31,899 bases of DNA from a virus (IMGVR_UViG_3300042876_001171:1-31899), one strand, 5' to 3'. Shown: positions 1 through 5,456, counted from the stretch's first letter. Numbers and translations are program-made. Notes: a model not told the origin generated them from the letters alone.

Positions 1-201
1 GGGCGGGACAACGTGGCTCACCAGCACCGAGTGCTGCGCCACGCTATAGAACTCGCTGCAGTGCCCGGTGAAGCGGCAAATGTGAGACAGCGCGTGCGCG
101 ATGTCCTCAATGTCGAACTCGCATTCTTCAGGGGCCGCCAGATCGAAGTACCGGCCACTCGCCAGCAGGATCGTCGGGCCTTTGATCATCGTCACCGTCA
201 T
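1..201 (-). CDS. HD-domain phosphohydrolase, N-terminal part (runs off the left edge)
   Basis: The reading frame starts at ATG 201 behind the ribosome site GGAGAA and stays open for 67 codons to base 1, so only the N-terminus is present. It contains a segment [17 protein letters not shown] (residues 31-47) followed by [13 protein letters not shown], typical of HD-superfamily metal-dependent phosphohydrolases (YfbR/nucleotidase-like) found in many phage early regions. The histidine of AQHS would be the first metal ligand; the HD dyad lies outside the window. The likely role is hydrolysis of nucleotides in the phage-infected cell; the substrate is inferred only. It is the last visible gene of the leftward early operon, 102 bases after its neighbour. 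Confidence 0.85.
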   Translation of the reverse strand, partial: MTVTMIKGPTILLASGRYFDLAAPEECEFDIEDIAHALSHICRFTGHCSEFYSVAQHSVLVSHVVPP

Positions 202-212
202 CGCATTCTCCG

Positions 213-261
213 GGGCCGAAGCCCAACTGGTTGGTCGAGGCGAGGCCCAACAGGCCCCGCC
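213..261 (-). promoter_or_regulatory. Two stacked hairpins in the leader of the HD-domain gene
   Basis: On the minus strand this spacer can fold into a 9-bp stem (253-261 with 239-247, one G-U pair, 5-base loop), and then a GGGC-UUCG-GCCC tetraloop hairpin (213-224) just upstream of the ribosome site. No U-run follows, so an intrinsic terminator is unlikely. It may stabilise the 3' part of the message or control translation of the HD gene; this is inference from structure alone. Confidence 0.4.
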
Positions 262-303
262 CGTTACTCGCTTCGGTCAGGCCGTGCACCTGTTGTGCCC
301 GCC

Positions 304-600
304 TCACCTCCGACGTTCGGCGTCAAACACATGCGGCAAAGCCTTCTTCAGCAGCCGCTCGGCGCATTCGTCGGCTACCGCGTCCTTGTAAAGCCGCGTC
401 ATGTGCTCCAGCCCTTTGCGCAGCACGTCCGTCTGCACCTCGATGGGCACTGGCGGGTCGGAGTCCATGTCCACGGCCAGCGTTCGGCGGCCGTCTATCA
501 ACTCAGCCCACTCGCGCAGCCACTGGCCCAGCCGGTCGCGCCAGTGCCTCGGCGTGGCGTTGCAGTGCAGCTTGTAGGTGTAGCTCGCTTGGTGCTTCAT
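304..600 (-). CDS. Hypothetical phage early protein, 98 aa
   Basis: This 98-residue protein begins at ATG 600, preceded by AAGGAA at good spacing; an upstream start is possible but has no better ribosome site. It is charged, with WRDRLGQWLREWAEL near residue 20 and a predicted helical second half (VLRKGLEHMTRLYKDAVADE), and it has no membrane segment. I do not recognise a family. It lies 4 bases after the preceding gene of the leftward operon and is therefore probably cotranscribed from the promoter near 3899. Its function is unknown. Confidence 0.7.
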   Translation of the reverse strand: MKHQASYTYKLHCNATPRHWRDRLGQWLREWAELIDGRRTLAVDMDSDPPVPIEVQTDVLRKGLEHMTRLYKDAVADECAERLLKKALPHVFDAERRR

Positions 601-604
601 CGCT

Positions 605-961
605 CTATTCCTTCGCTTCGGACACACGCCTAACCCCCGAGTCGAGCTGACCCGCCACCGGCTCCCACAGGTGCGCCCACCGCTCGCGCCACTCCGTCAG
701 CGCGTCATCGTGGCCCGCCAGGCGATCCACTTCGTGCAGCGCCGCCAGTGCTGCGTCGCGCACTTGCGCGGCGCTGTCGCGTGCCCGCTCCGCGTCTGAC
801 ACGGCAGTGCTGCAGCGCGCGTGCTCTGCGGCCCGAGCCATTTCTGCGATTACGTGAGCAAAGATCACGCACGAGGCGAGCGTGACGAAATCCTTGCGCG
901 CCGGATCAGGCCACGTAAAGAAAAGCTGCGCCTCTGCCTCAATTCGCTCTTTGTCGATCAC
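605..961 (-). CDS. Hypothetical phage early protein, 118 aa, alanine-rich and helical
   Basis: The gene starts at GTG 961, which overlaps the TGA of the upstream gene (GTGA), an arrangement repeated along this operon and a sign of coupled translation. The product is Ala/Arg/Glu-rich with heptad-like stretches (about residues 35-80) that could form a helical hairpin, and it ends EAKE. It begins IDKERIEAEAQLFFTW. No known family or catalytic motif is visible. Membership of the leftward early operon suggests an early, non-structural role. Confidence 0.7.
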   Translation of the reverse strand: MIDKERIEAEAQLFFTWPDPARKDFVTLASCVIFAHVIAEMARAAEHARCSTAVSDAERARDSAAQVRDAALAALHEVDRLAGHDDALTEWRERWAHLWEPVAGQLDSGVRRVSEAKE

Positions 962-1599
962 GTTTCCCCCAACTCGTTCACCACTGCCGCCCAGGCGCTT
1001 TCCTGCCGCGAGTTCAGAACCCGGAACGTCTGCCCGGCGCTGGCCTCTGCAGCGTTCGCATCACGCACAGACCGCACCAGCGCGCGCAGCCGCTCCAGCC
1101 GCGTCCGCGCCCGCCACAGCGCCGCCACGGTGTGCGCTATCGACTCCCCGCAGTGGCCCGGCTCGTCGGTGAGCATGTGCATCTGCCCCTGCTTGATCAG
1201 GTGCTCGGCGATCAGCGCCGCGTGCCGGCTGGCGGCGCACGTGTTGGTGGGAAAGTCCCGCGCCTTGCGCACGGCCTTCAGCGCGGCCTTCTGGTGCTCG
1301 TCAAGCGGTGGGCGCTTTGCGGGCTTCGGCGGCTGCACCGTCACGTCGCCGCTGGCGATCCAGAGGCAGTTGCCGACGGCGGGGCTGCGCCTGTCGGCGT
1401 GGCCAAGCGCCCACTCGCCCGGGTAGGGGTCGAACGCATCCATCAGCCACAGCGCCCTTAGCTGCAGCACGGTGCCCTTGAGAGCCAGCACCTCGGGCAG
1501 CGCTGGGCAGCCGGCGTAGGTGGGCCGCGGCGTGAACACGGCCAGGACGCCCGGGCCGTAGCGGTGCGAGGCCCAGTCGAACCGGGGTTTGCTTGCCAT
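958..1599 (-). CDS. Hypothetical phage early protein, 213 aa
   Basis: The chosen start is ATG 1599, with AAGAAAG upstream. A GTG at 1614 that overlaps the previous stop (GTGA) would add five residues and is a real alternative. The product has a Pro/aromatic-rich N-terminal half (PGVLAVFTPRPTYAGC) and a helical C-terminal half beginning around PPLDEHQKAALKAVRKA, which also holds a His/Cys-containing stretch (CAASRHAALIAEHLI, HMLTDEPGHCGES). The His/Cys residues do not match a zinc motif I know. It is the largest gene of the leftward operon and has no recognised function. Confidence 0.68.
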   Translation of the reverse strand: MASKPRFDWASHRYGPGVLAVFTPRPTYAGCPALPEVLALKGTVLQLRALWLMDAFDPYPGEWALGHADRRSPAVGNCLWIASGDVTVQPPKPAKRPPLDEHQKAALKAVRKARDFPTNTCAASRHAALIAEHLIKQGQMHMLTDEPGHCGESIAHTVAALWRARTRLERLRALVRSVRDANAAEASAGQTFRVLNSRQESAWAAVVNELGET

Positions 1600-1610
1600 G
1601 CTGTCTTTCT

Positions 1611-2114
1611 TCACAGTGTTTCCGCGTCGATCACGCACACGCCCGCCGGCACGGTGGGGCTCAGCATCAGGCGCCGCACGCGGGCAGCGACGCGGGCCTC
1701 GCACTCGTAGAGCTGGGCGTGGGTGACGGCGGCCAGCACGTCGGAGTAGGCCGTCAACACGTCGCCCAGGGCCGCGAGCTCGGCGGCGCGGGCGGCGCGC
1801 ACGCCGGTGTGCTGCTGCCGGGCCAGGATGGCGGCCACGGCGTCTTGCCCGGCCTGTACGAGGCCGGCGTCGTCGCGGCACACGCCCATGCGAACGAACT
1901 CCTCGATCAGGTTGATGGCGTCGAACAAGGCCGCCCACTGCGGGCGCTGGGCCGTGGCGGTGCGCACCGCGGCCAGGGCGTCGCGCAGGGCCAGCAGCCA
2001 CGCCACGCGGTCGTCGCGCGTCAGCAGCGCGGCGCCGCGCATGGCCATCACGTGGGCGTACCGGTTGACCGGGCGCGCACGGTAGGGCTTGGCCGGTTTG
2101 CGGTTGCGGCCCAT
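1611..2114 (-). CDS. Hypothetical phage early protein, 167 aa, basic N-terminus
   Basis: The start is ATG 2114, giving MGRNRKPAKPYRARPVNRY, a strongly basic tail of about 20 residues that could touch nucleic acid. The rest is helical and Ala-rich (DDRVAWLLALRDALAAVRTA, AILARQQHTGVRAARAAELA). Longer readings upstream overlap the preceding gene and look non-coding. Only 4 bases separate it from its upstream neighbour. I cannot assign a family. Proteins with this look (basic tail, then an Ala-rich helical body) recur in Burkholderiales prophage early regions, but that is a general impression, not a match. Confidence 0.68.
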   Translation of the reverse strand: MGRNRKPAKPYRARPVNRYAHVMAMRGAALLTRDDRVAWLLALRDALAAVRTATAQRPQWAALFDAINLIEEFVRMGVCRDDAGLVQAGQDAVAAILARQQHTGVRAARAAELAALGDVLTAYSDVLAAVTHAQLYECEARVAARVRRLMLSPTVPAGVCVIDAETL

Positions 2115-2118
2115 CGCG

Positions 2119-2442
2119 TCAACGCCCGGGGCGGGCCACGCGCACCAGGTGCGGCTGCTCGTCGTGGCGCACCAGCACGCCGGTAGCCACGCCGTAATGC
2201 AGCGCCTCGCGCGCCATGTCCACCACGGGGGGGCTGTGTTCGCGCTCGTCAAGCATGGGCCTGACGTCATACCAGGTGTACCGGCCGCAGGCGCTGCGCT
2301 GGGCGGGGCAGCTGGTCTCGACGTCGGCCACCACGGCATCGCTGGCGATGCGCATGGCGGCTTGCATGCACGCGTACAAGTCCGCGGGCACAGGCACGGG
2401 GGGTTCCGGCGCGGGCTGGGGGTGCATGGGGTCGGGGTGCAT
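2119..2442 (-). CDS. Hypothetical phage early protein, 107 aa, Pro/His-rich N-terminus
   Basis: ATG 2442 is preceded by GAGGAC at 8-9 bases, which fixes the start; a second in-frame ATG lies at 2427. The first residues repeat MHPDPMHPQP and continue Pro-rich. A compact domain follows with several Cys and Trp/Tyr residues (SCPAQRSACGRYTWYDVRPML), and the end is HDEQPHLVRVARPGR. No family is recognised. It is in the middle of the leftward operon, 4 bases after its upstream neighbour. Confidence 0.65.
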   Translation of the reverse strand: MHPDPMHPQPAPEPPVPVPADLYACMQAAMRIASDAVVADVETSCPAQRSACGRYTWYDVRPMLDEREHSPPVVDMAREALHYGVATGVLVRHDEQPHLVRVARPGR

Positions 2443-2446
2443 GGGG

Positions 2447-2845
2447 TCAGTCCTCACGGTCGTTGGCGGCCAAGCGCTTGACGTCAAGCCAGCCGGCAGG
2501 GGCTACGCGGGCAAAGCTGCCCAGGTTGGTGCCGCCACGTGGCAGCGGCCCGGTGTGCGGCTTTGCGCGCTTTGCCGGCGGGGGGTGGGCCGGGGTGGGT
2601 GGCACGATGGCGCTGTTGTTCAACGGGTGCAGCGGGCGGGGCTGCGGGCGCCACGCGGGGCGGTCAAGCTGGCGGGCAAGGCCGCTGATGCAGATGCGGT
2701 AGTGGTGCACCTGCAGCGCGGCGTCCAGCGTGCGGGGCCAGCCGGGGCGGGCAAGGTGCCGGTATGCCAGCTCGAGCTGCTGGCGGGTGGGCTCGGCGTC
2801 GGCCGGCTCGGCGGCGGGCTTGGCAAGCGGGCGGGCGCGGATCAC
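2447..2845 (-). CDS. Hypothetical phage early protein, 132 aa
   Basis: The gene starts at GTG 2845, overlapping the upstream stop as GTGA and preceded by GAAGGG. The N-terminal half is helical (PTRQQLELAYRHLARPGWPRTLDAALQ, broken by Pro), and the C-terminal half is Pro/Gly-rich and probably disordered, ending with LDVKRLAANDRED. Nothing in it marks an enzyme or a known DNA-binding fold. It is cotranscribed with the other leftward early genes by position. Confidence 0.65.
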   Translation of the reverse strand: MIRARPLAKPAAEPADAEPTRQQLELAYRHLARPGWPRTLDAALQVHHYRICISGLARQLDRPAWRPQPRPLHPLNNSAIVPPTPAHPPPAKRAKPHTGPLPRGGTNLGSFARVAPAGWLDVKRLAANDRED

Positions 2846-3105
2846 AGCCAGCCCTTCGAGGCCGCCCAGTGCAACAGCGTGGCGGCGGCCAGCAGCGCGC
2901 ACACGCCGAGCATCAGCCACACGATGCCGTCGCCGACGCGGCTGTCGTTGGCGGCGTCGTCGCCCTGCAGCTCGCTCGCCGCGTGCGCCCCGTCGGGGTG
3001 GGTGCGGTGCGGCGCGCTCCAGGCGCTGCGGCCGATGTCGTCGCCCGTCCAGACGCCGGTGTCGCGCCGGCCCTGTTGATCGGCGCCGTGGGGGATGTAG
3101 GCCAC
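2842..3105 (-). CDS. Small C-terminally anchored membrane protein, 87 aa
   Basis: GTG 3105 stands 7 bases after a near-perfect GAGGAG, which decides the start. The first 58 residues are polar and Asp/Gly-rich. Residues 60-80 (IVWLMLGVCALLAAATLLHW) form one clear transmembrane segment, and a short tail AASKGWL follows, so it is a tail-anchored or type II protein with its soluble part probably in the cytoplasm. The next gene upstream also encodes a single-span peptide. Small membrane proteins expressed early by temperate phages can act in superinfection exclusion; that role is inference here. Confidence 0.7.
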   Translation of the reverse strand: MAYIPHGADQQGRRDTGVWTGDDIGRSAWSAPHRTHPDGAHAASELQGDDAANDSRVGDGIVWLMLGVCALLAAATLLHWAASKGWL

Positions 3106-3116
3106 GGTGAGGCTCC

Positions 3117-3227
3117 TCAGTTGAGGCCCTGCGCGGCCATCGCGCCGATGGCGGCGGCGGCCAGCACGCAGACGACGGCGCGGGCGAGATCGGCCCAGCG
3201 CCACGGGGGCGAGTAGTGCTGCCTCAT
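3117..3227 (-). CDS. Single-span membrane peptide, 36 aa
   Basis: This very short gene starts at ATG 3227 and overlaps the stop of the upstream gene as ATGA, so it is probably read by translational coupling; its own ribosome site is poor. After a polar and aromatic head (MRQHYSPPWRWAD), residues 15-33 (ARAVVCVLAAAAIGAMAAQ) make a membrane helix. It is too short for family assignment. Its conserved place in the operon, overlapping start and clean hydrophobic segment argue that it is real. Confidence 0.55.
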   Translation of the reverse strand: MRQHYSPPWRWADLARAVVCVLAAAAIGAMAAQGLN

Positions 3228-3421
3228 CGCTGCACCGGGCGGTCGAGGAGCCACCCGCGGCCCGTGGCGCGCACCACGCGCACGGCGCGCAGCCATTCGC
3301 GCTGGTTGCGCTCGCTGTCGGGCCACAGGCGCTGGGCGCGCTGCAGCATCGGGTCTGGCCGGGCCGGGGGCGGCGCAAGGCGCAGGGTTGGCAAGGTGTG
3401 CAGGGTGGTGCTGGCGCTCAC
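3224..3421 (-). CDS. Hypothetical phage early protein, 65 aa
   Basis: The start is GTG 3421 in a GTGA overlap with the upstream stop. The product is basic (SERNQREWLRAVRVVRATGR near the C-terminus) with a Pro-rich linker after residue 15. It may bind nucleic acid or a protein partner, but no motif is diagnostic. It overlaps the next gene downstream by 4 bases, so three consecutive genes here are translationally linked. Confidence 0.6.
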   Translation of the reverse strand: MSASTTLHTLPTLRLAPPPARPDPMLQRAQRLWPDSERNQREWLRAVRVVRATGRGWLLDRPVQR

Positions 3422-3723
3422 GGCTGCACCTGCACGAGGCTGCCGAAGTCGTCGATCACCGCGTGCATCGGCCCGCTGATCCAGCCCGTGACACACACAG
3501 CCCACAGCCCGGGCATGCACCAGCGGCTGTGGCGGTGCCACTCCAGGCCGTCGGCGCCGCCCATGTAGCCGGTCAGGCCGCCGCGGTGCCACCAGACGGC
3601 GGCGCGCGCAGCGGCACTGCCAGGGCGGGGCGCAGAGGGCGGGGCGCTGTTGCGCAGGCCGAGCGGGGCAGCCGGCGGCGGCATCAGCACCGGGGGCTGG
3701 CCGTGGATCGCGTAGCCGTTCAT
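3418..3723 (-). CDS. Hypothetical phage early protein, 101 aa, Gly/Trp/Pro-rich
   Basis: ATG 3723 follows AGGAGA at 6 bases, so the start is well supported. The sequence has a Pro-rich N-terminal third and a Trp/Gly/His-rich region (AVWWHRGGLTGYMGGADGLEW). It ends in a short hydrophobic stretch CMPGLWAVCVTGWISG, which is too short and interrupted to be a confident membrane span. I do not recognise it. It is the second gene of the leftward operon. Confidence 0.68.
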   Translation of the reverse strand: MNGYAIHGQPPVLMPPPAAPLGLRNSAPPSAPRPGSAAARAAVWWHRGGLTGYMGGADGLEWHRHSRWCMPGLWAVCVTGWISGPMHAVIDDFGSLVQVQP

Positions 3724-3869
3724 CGCGTGTCTCCTGACCCCGGGGTGGGGTGTGGGAGAGACGAGAGCACACACAGCGCCGGGCTGCGGCCGTGGGTGCG
3801 ACGGCGCAGCTTGTGCGCTGCGAGTACGAGGCGCAGATCGTCTGCGCGGATGCTGGCGGGGTGTGGCAC
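3720..3869 (-). CDS. First gene of the leftward operon: basic 49-residue protein
   Basis: The frame opens at GTG 3869 behind a strong GGAGG (3876-3880, 6-base spacing) and ends in a TGA that overlaps the next ATG as ATGA. It lies about 20 bases downstream of the predicted leftward start site, so it would be the promoter-proximal cistron. The product begins PHPASIRADDLRLVLAAHKL, followed by Arg-rich RRRTHGR, which suggests a small basic helical protein. In lambdoid phages this first leftward position is where N-type antiterminators (small, Arg-rich) sit. That comparison is positional only. Confidence 0.55.
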   Translation of the reverse strand: MPHPASIRADDLRLVLAAHKLRRRTHGRSPALCVLSSLPHPTPGSGDTR

Positions 3870-3898
3870 TGGGCGCCTCCGTCGGTGTGACGGCGGCA

Positions 3899-3927
3899 AT
3901 GATGCATAAACGTATCGGTCATGTCAA
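3899..3927 (-). promoter_or_regulatory. Leftward early promoter (PL-like)
   Basis: On the minus strand a perfect TTGACA (3922-3927) is followed after 17 bases by CATCAT (3899-3904, 4 of 6 to the -10 consensus). Transcription would start near 3892, about 12 bases before the ribosome site of the first leftward gene. Both boxes overlap operator dyads at 3900-3917 and 3925-3942, so a bound repressor would block it. Confidence 0.72.
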
Positions 3928-3967
3928 TACAGCGACGCATCATTTCCTGTGATACGGTGGCATTGGG
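3900..3967. promoter_or_regulatory. Left operator cluster: two 18-bp dyads plus one half-site, 25 bp apart
   Basis: Site 1 is TGATGC-ATAAAC-GTATCG (3900-3917). Site 2 is CAATAC-AGCGAC-GCATCA (3925-3942). A half-site TGATAC (3950-3955) begins exactly 25 bp further on. The centres at 3908.5 and 3933.5 are 25 bp apart, as in the right cluster at 4819-4861. The sites cover the leftward promoter and precede the HIRAN gene. Binding by the repressor and the Cro-like protein is inferred from position and symmetry. Confidence 0.72.
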
Positions 3968-3975
3968 GGGTGCTT

Positions 3976-4446
3976 ATGAGCGGACTGTTCCTGGTGGTGT
4001 TGATCGCTTTTGGCGTCGGAATCCTGATCTGGCTACTGGTGCCAAGGTCATCGACTCACGCGTCGGATCAGAACTCCGCGGGTGGGCGCCCGGTGATGCC
4101 GCGCATAAACGGCAACGGCAGCTACGCGATCGAGGTGGTGGGCGAGAGCCACTACCAGGCCAGCTTTGAGGCTCTGCTGGGTGCGTTGGCGTACACCGAG
4201 AGCGAGATAAGCGGCGATGCCGTGCTGCAGCTGCAGGACGACAATCCGCATGACAGCCAAGCCGTGGCCGTGTTTGTCGAAGGCCGGCAGGTAGGCCACC
4301 TGTCGCGAGACATGGCGCGCACCTTTCGTCAAGCACTGCGGCGCGATGGCTTCGGGCAGTTACGAAAGGTCGCTGTCGGTTGCCGCATCTATGGCGGCGG
4401 CACAGAAGGGCTCTTTAGCGTGAGCCTAGATCTGCCGGAGGCTTAG
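3976..4446 (+). CDS. Membrane-anchored HIRAN-domain protein
   Basis: The start is ATG 3976; an ATG at 3949 would put extra polar residues ahead of the membrane segment and lies within the operator cluster. Residues 3-23 (GLFLVVLIAFGVGILIWLLV) are a transmembrane helix, followed by a polar linker to about residue 45. The rest resembles a HIRAN domain: VVGESHYQASFEALLGAL, then LQDDNPHDSQAVAVFVEGRQ and VGHLSRDMARTF. HIRAN domains in HLTF/Rad5 bind DNA 3' ends; bacterial and phage stand-alone forms are poorly understood. The gene sits between the left operators and the repressor gene, with which it converges and overlaps by 32 bases. A role in immunity or exclusion is inference. Confidence 0.8.
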   Translation: MSGLFLVVLIAFGVGILIWLLVPRSSTHASDQNSAGGRPVMPRINGNGSYAIEVVGESHYQASFEALLGALAYTESEISGDAVLQLQDDNPHDSQAVAVFVEGRQVGHLSRDMARTFRQALRRDGFGQLRKVAVGCRIYGGGTEGLFSVSLDLPEA

Positions 4447-4786
4447 GGCCGCCCGTCTCGCGAGGGAACAGTGCCCGCGCGACATCGATGACTTGCCGCA
4501 GCTGCTCGTCGGTCAAGTGCCGCATGACGGCCTCTGCTTCGCCAAGCAAGACACGCGATGACAGTGGTACCTCGCCCATCAACTCGCTCAGCGTGACCCC
4601 GAGCGCTCTGGCTAGCGCTTCAAAGTTCTCGACCGTCATTTCCTTCGTCTTGCCGCTGAGGTAGCGCGACAGCGTGGGCTGCTCCACGCCCGCCGCTTCA
4701 GCCAGCTTTCGGTCGCTTGGGAACCCACGAGCGTCCCGCAGCTCGCGGATCCGCTCGCGTGGGTCAAAGGTGCGCCGGTAATGCAT
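4415..4786 (-). CDS. Phage repressor, XRE/HTH family, short form (CI-like)
   Basis: The 123-residue product has an N-terminal helix-turn-helix (about residues 20-70) containing RKLAEAAGVEQPTLSRYLSG with KTKEMTVENFEALARALG after it. I chose ATG 4786 because the candidate promoter at 4833-4862 would start transcription near 4826, downstream of the other possible ATG (4837). The C-terminal part (to GSR) is only about 50 residues and shows no S24/LexA-type peptidase, so RecA-driven self-cleavage is unlikely. It probably binds the 18-bp dyads at 3900-3942 and 4819-4861 and keeps the lysogenic state. Its 3' end overlaps the convergent HIRAN gene. Confidence 0.85.
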   Translation of the reverse strand: MHYRRTFDPRERIRELRDARGFPSDRKLAEAAGVEQPTLSRYLSGKTKEMTVENFEALARALGVTLSELMGEVPLSSRVLLGEAEAVMRHLTDEQLRQVIDVARALFPRETGGPKPPADLGSR

Positions 4787-4809
4787 CCGTGCATTCTCAC
4801 GGCTCGGGG

Positions 4810-4837
4810 TTGCGCAGGTGATGCGTGTCTGTATCAT
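4810..4837 (+). promoter_or_regulatory. Rightward early promoter (PR-like)
   Basis: TTGCGC (4810-4815) and TATCAT (4832-4837, 5 of 6 to consensus) are 16 bases apart. The start site would fall at about 4844-4846, on or next to the ATG of the cro-like gene. The promoter is overlapped by the dyad at 4819-4836 and followed by the one at 4844-4861. The -35 box is weak, so confidence is moderate. Confidence 0.55.
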
Positions 4838-4861
4838 CGCGACTTATGCATCACGGTATCA
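4819..4861. promoter_or_regulatory. Right operator cluster: two 18-bp dyads, 25 bp apart
   Basis: Site 1 is TGATGC-GTGTCT-GTATCA (4819-4836). Site 2 is TTATGC-ATCACG-GTATCA (4844-4861). The centres are 25 bp apart, identical to the left cluster, and the 10-base string TTATGCATCA of site 2 recurs inverted at 3900-3909. The sites cover the divergent promoters of the repressor and cro-like genes and the cro start codon, as expected for a CI/Cro switch. Confidence 0.75.
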
Positions 4862-4862
4862 A
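4833..4862 (-). promoter_or_regulatory. Candidate repressor promoter (PRM-like)
   Basis: On the minus strand TTGATA (4857-4862, 5 of 6) and GATGAT (4833-4838, 4 of 6) are 18 bases apart. It overlaps the rightward -10 box on the other strand, so the two promoters would exclude each other. Transcription would begin near 4826 and leave a leader of about 40 bases before ATG 4786. Confidence 0.42.
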
Positions 4863-5166
4863 CTTGTCCGCGCTGGCCCGCAGCCTTATCGACCGACGCC
4901 TGTTCACCACCAAGACCCTAGGTGAGGCCATCGGCTTGTCGCAGCCATCGGTGTCGCGCTTGGCCAGCGGCAAGACTAAGGAGATTGGTGCATATCCAGC
5001 GCTGAGGCTCATCGAGCTGGCGGGCGGGACTGTGACGCCTCCTGTGGCGGTCGAAGTCAGGCTCAAAGAGCCAGCCAACGCTCCTCCCATCCCCGCGCCT
5101 GCCGTGGCCGCCAGCCAAGCCGCACAGCCGTCCACCACCACGAAGGCCACCCATGCCGCAGGCTGA
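4846..5166 (+). CDS. Cro-like XRE/HTH regulator, 106 aa
   Basis: The start is ATG 4846 (MHHGINLSALARSLIDRR); a GTG at 4825 would extend into the operator. The helix-turn-helix spans about residues 20-50 (KTLGEAIGLSQPSVSRLASG). It carries SR-x2-SGKTKE, which the repressor encoded on the opposite strand also has, so both probably read the same operators. The C-terminal third is Pro/Ala-rich and likely disordered. No ribosome site precedes the ATG, and the predicted transcript starts almost at it, so the message may be leaderless. It would be the first gene of the rightward early transcript. Its last codons and stop lie in a 35-base segment repeated at 5538. Confidence 0.8.
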   Translation: MHHGINLSALARSLIDRRLFTTKTLGEAIGLSQPSVSRLASGKTKEIGAYPALRLIELAGGTVTPPVAVEVRLKEPANAPPIPAPAVAASQAAQPSTTTKATHAAG

Positions 5167-5185
5167 CCGCCGCCGCCTGCTGGCG
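5151..5185. repeat. Cassette 3' flank, copy 1 (35 bp)
   Basis: This segment runs from the last codons of the cro-like gene through its stop to 5185, and it matches 5538-5572 at 34 of 35 bases in the same orientation. Each copy lies just beyond the 3' end of one of the two minus-strand genes at 5208 and 5577. Confidence 0.85.
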
Positions 5186-5207
5186 ATCCTTGCCGCGGGC
5201 TGCGTGG

Positions 5208-5456
5208 CTAGTTCCTGGTGCCGGGCGGCCGCCGCAGGTGGTCGAAGCCGCCGGTCTTCGACATGTCTTCCAGCACGTTCAGCAGGTACAGCGCATCCAG
5301 CAGCGGGATGGTCAGCCGCCACGCGGTCGGGGCCTCGTTGTTGGACGGTGGTTTGGTGTAGCCAAGAACCTCCATCTGCACAACTGTGTGCTGAGGGTCC
5401 GGTGATCTGGCGCCGAGTCTGGCGCCCTCGACTCGCGTGATGAACATGTGTTCCAT
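5208..5456 (-). CDS. Cassette gene A: hypothetical 82-aa protein
   Basis: ATG 5456 follows a strong AGGAGGG in a leader that is 63/66 identical to that of the next minus-strand gene (5577-5837). The product starts MEHMFITRVEGARLGAR, has an amphipathic beta-like part (TVVQMEVLGYT), then a hydrophobic helix-like stretch TAWRLTIPLLDALYLLNVLE, and ends PPGTRN. It has no known motif. It points against the rightward early transcript, as extra genes (morons) expressed in lysogens often do. It could act on host physiology or on other phages; this is inference. Confidence 0.7.
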   Translation of the reverse strand: MEHMFITRVEGARLGARSPDPQHTVVQMEVLGYTKPPSNNEAPTAWRLTIPLLDALYLLNVLEDMSKTGGFDHLRRPPGTRN

